Positions 62,901 through 64,000 of a DNA stretch of 64,000 bases are shown one piece after another (within the stretch, counting starts at the first letter, position 1; every line of letters starts with the position of its first letter). Made by a program: the position numbers and the translations under genes. This DNA is from Trichaptum fuscoviolaceum (Eukaryota; Basidiomycota; Agaricomycetes; Hymenochaetales; Trichaptaceae): positions 3,145,424-3,209,423 of the forward strand of contig CAJSYZ010000001.1 in NCBI GenBank assembly GCA_910574455.1. Direction: 5' to 3'. The notes under the pieces are model-generated. The model was not told the origin of the DNA and searched no databases. It saw only the letters and a program-made list of their open reading frames with translations.

Positions 62901-63921
62901 CAGACAAGTTGGAGGTGCCGGCCAGGGCGTCCATAAGCTCTTTCATGAGTATGGGAGGCGCCGCTGCAGAAGGTGGGGGCAGCGGGCGTAAGCCCGCTGC
63001 TGGAAGTGGTGGGGGAGGAGGAAAGTAGGTAGAATGGAACAACTCAGCTTTCTCCTGCTCAGTAGTGGTGAAGGTGCCATCTGGTTTCCTCAGCGAAGGC
63101 ACAGGTGTAGGGCGGATGCCAAGGCCACGCTTGGCCCAGCTCCAGATGTTGGTGGAATTGGCGTCTTTCACCTGTTCTGCATAGAACACGCGACACGCTG
63201 CTCTGGTGGTGGCTTTGAAGGCGCGTTTAGCAGCGGCGCGCAAACGGGCGGTAGGGGCGTCCTTAATTGCCGCGAGTGAGGATGAGCACTCAGGGGACCA
63301 CCATGGGACCTCCGTCTTGGAGCGCTTTCTGGGTTTAGTCATTGATTCCATCGCCGCCACCATTGCAGATTGAATGGCTTTGGCTTTGGCATCTAGTTCA
63401 GCCTTGTCTGACGCAGGAAGCGCGAACGCCTCATGCAGCGAGGGGAAGGCAGTAGCACACCACGCCTCTCTGTCATCATTAGACAGTCTGGGGGGCCGTG
63501 GAAGGTGGACGAACGGTCCAACTGGCACCTCCCAAGTGAGTAGGGTATGGTCTGAGAGAGCGGAGTGGGAGCTGGTGAATGTATCCATCACCTGCTCTGG
63601 TGGGATATTGGGCGCAGTCCAAACCATATCGATCGGACAGCGCGGCCCATCTTTACCCGGACAAGTGTCCACATCTGGGTGATGGGCAGGCTCATGTCCA
63701 TGCTCTCGGAAGAAGTCATCCAAGGGTTGCCCCCTGTTTGACTCGGCATTGGAACATGGCAACTCTGACCAGGAACGATGCCGGCGATTGAAGTCGCCAG
63801 CGATTGTTAGGGAAGCGGCTATTGCCGGGGTGAGACTGAAGAGAAACGACTCACCTGGGTAAGTGGGGGTTGGGGCTACCCTCCCTGGCGCCTGCTGGCC
63901 ATAGTAATTGCAGAGGCGGAC
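59907..63921 (-). mobile_element. LINE-A6, long 5'-truncated LINE-A
   Basis: Poly(T) 59907-59929, 3' UTR (hairpin loop altered to CCCCGG near 60023-60043), then ORF2 back to the middle of the endonuclease. At 63921 it joins plus-strand RNase H sequence at exactly the junction found, inverted, at 56559/56560. It is therefore an inverted copy of the LINE-A4/LINE-A3 chimera, not a simple insertion. Confidence 0.82.
60265..63921 (-). CDS. LINE-A ORF2, nearly complete: endonuclease C-part, RT, RNase H
   Basis: About 1218 open codons from VRLCNYYGQQAPG to DPPLDL. Endonuclease blocks GDFNRRHRSW and SDHTLLTW; RT YRPITLEETLGKLLEKI, AVDIQGFFDSV, TPQGSPVSPI, YVDD and LGIWWDPALSF; RNase H FTDGSRLEH, TDAEIF, MSDSLTALR and CPGHSGVPGNEWADEEA; C-terminal C-H-H-C group. 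It is the best-preserved LINE-A ORF2 here. A 3-nt deletion removes Tyr from DTYPRAE. The endonuclease N-terminal catalytic blocks are missing, so it cannot work alone. Confidence 0.9.
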   Translation of the reverse strand, partial: VRLCNYYGQQAPGRVAPTPTYPGESFLFSLTPAIAASLTIAGDFNRRHRSWSELPCSNAESNRGQPLDDFFREHGHEPAHHPDVDTCPGKDGPRCPIDMVWTAPNIPPEQVMDTFTSSHSALSDHTLLTWEVPVGPFVHLPRPPRLSNDDREAWCATAFPSLHEAFALPASDKAELDAKAKAIQSAMVAAMESMTKPRKRSKTEVPWWSPECSSSLAAIKDAPTARLRAAAKRAFKATTRAACRVFYAEQVKDANSTNIWSWAKRGLGIRPTPVPSLRKPDGTFTTTEQEKAELFHSTYFPPPPPLPAAGLRPLPPPSAAAPPILMKELMDALAGTSNLSAPGPSGVGYRPLKWVIGSFAKEVLSLFNDCLRLGHHPACWRITKVVMLRKPNKKDQFSPRSYRPITLEETLGKLLEKIIANRLQFLANTQNWLPPNQYGGRQGHSVYDAAQRLLQIVEKAQSEDKVCSVLAVDIQGFFDSVHPQHLHHRLLELGCSPDMADWCLSFMTGREAAISFDGTTLPSVRKPDFGTPQGSPVSPILSTLFAAIAIQRFRHPDCELLAYVDDHMIAITGSSVTANCRNLVGAYHHLNSNFNDINLNIETAKTELLHFHPPGRRQRYRGWDSRGVQLDEDTLIKPSIPLRWLGIWWDPALSFKPHVERMRSKGLSTLAAIRLLANTERGMSALNLRQLYSACVRTVLAWAAPVWYTGTRQKTLVARLQGVQNTACRWILGVYRGASPLSTNYLCSMPPFQFYFNYLKTNHALRLWRTPHSVGRRAIPAAQKPRLYSSSLADRVPIAQQVPAYTHSPWEDPLAFAGGRLKFAIPAGPVDTDTRQAFVASANSLCTTTSVQIFTDGSRLEHKSGSAIVAMRGHHRLGFRHCASPKIATATDAEIFSLASAPAWAASHFGRHLLEVESIVFMSDSLTALRLVRDWPSAPGAHLLLAWKAGITNLLDIHPNLKIEFHWCPGHSGVPGNEWADEEAKKATELPPSSSLPSISALREQNTLNAQKQWEDHLAHATASTADKYLAITGPPKRRPRALMEMSDTPRAEISAVAQVLCCAGPFGAYWMRMSPEYRRRNGLITYCRWHNHPPWPAQTAAHILGGCETFRPWIGKVWPKGTPLPAHHTEWADEPLIDVIRKWLKFTKHLDRPTQRTSAAIRLAFAMMELDGLPTDQDMDLTTLRVYVRRALGPRTQDTDPDLYDFNGHVSDPPLDL

Positions 63922-64000
63922 CTGCCGGTCCCGTTGACACTGACACTCGCCAGGCGTTTGTCTCATCTGCCAACTCCCTGTGCACCACATCCTCCGTCCA
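63922..64000 (+). pseudogene. LINE-A RNase H start, continuing past the window
   Basis: Codons for PAGPVDTDTRQAFVSSANSL on the plus strand. It is the exact reverse complement of 56481-56559, so the LINE-A4 copy probably continues, inverted, beyond the right edge. Confidence 0.85.

Overview
The window is a nest of retrotransposons from a filamentous fungus. I see no ordinary host gene. An Agaricomycete (basidiomycete) is most likely, because chromodomain Ty3 elements and RNase H-bearing Tad1-like LINEs occur together, spliceosomal introns are 60-70 nt, and coding DNA is GC-rich; this is inference. Two related LINE families, called LINE-A and LINE-B here, make up about two thirds of the sequence. 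Each has a CCHC gag ORF1 and an ORF2 with an APE-like endonuclease (EN), reverse transcriptase (RT) and RNase H (RNH), ending in poly(A).

Layout. 1-12887: a minus-strand LINE-B copy, split by a non-autonomous LTR element (3110-7322, TSD CAGGG) and by a 5'-truncated LINE-A (7625-11416, TSD GCCTGGTTGGCAT). 12888-28699: a head-to-tail array of about 2081-bp units, each holding the LINE-B 5' UTR, the whole gag and the first ~58 codons of ORF2. 28701-31221: a plus-strand LINE-A 3' half. 31222-58320: a second minus-strand LINE-B copy (B3), broken by many insertions. 32937-50426: a chromodomain Ty3/gypsy element with 810-bp LTRs, an antisense three-exon gene and a full-length LINE-B (38804-45018) inserted in its RNase H. 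50899-64000: LINE-A copies inside LINE-A copies, a 2.86-kb palindromic DNA element (53415-56269), and an inversion exposed by an inverted target-site duplication.

The most unusual feature is at 31891-32775. The RT-coding region of LINE-B3 is interrupted, in the sense orientation, by an 885-nt group I intron with recognisable P1, P3, P4, P7, P8, P9 and P/Q/R/S elements. Removing it exactly restores the LINE reading frame. The five exon bases that pair with the intron guide differ from other LINE-B copies by two synonymous changes, and both improve that pairing. Nuclear group I introns are, as far as I know, confined to rRNA genes.

The two LTR elements look like an autonomous/non-autonomous pair. 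They share the LTR tips, an 11-nt RNA 5' end complementary to their own primer-binding site (Tf1-type self-priming), and the sequence around the polypurine tract. The LINEs share a TAATGA stop/start overlap between ORF1 and ORF2 and a 3'-UTR hairpin with a C(UUCG)G loop. The positions of insertion junctions and target duplications are read directly; the order of events is inferred.
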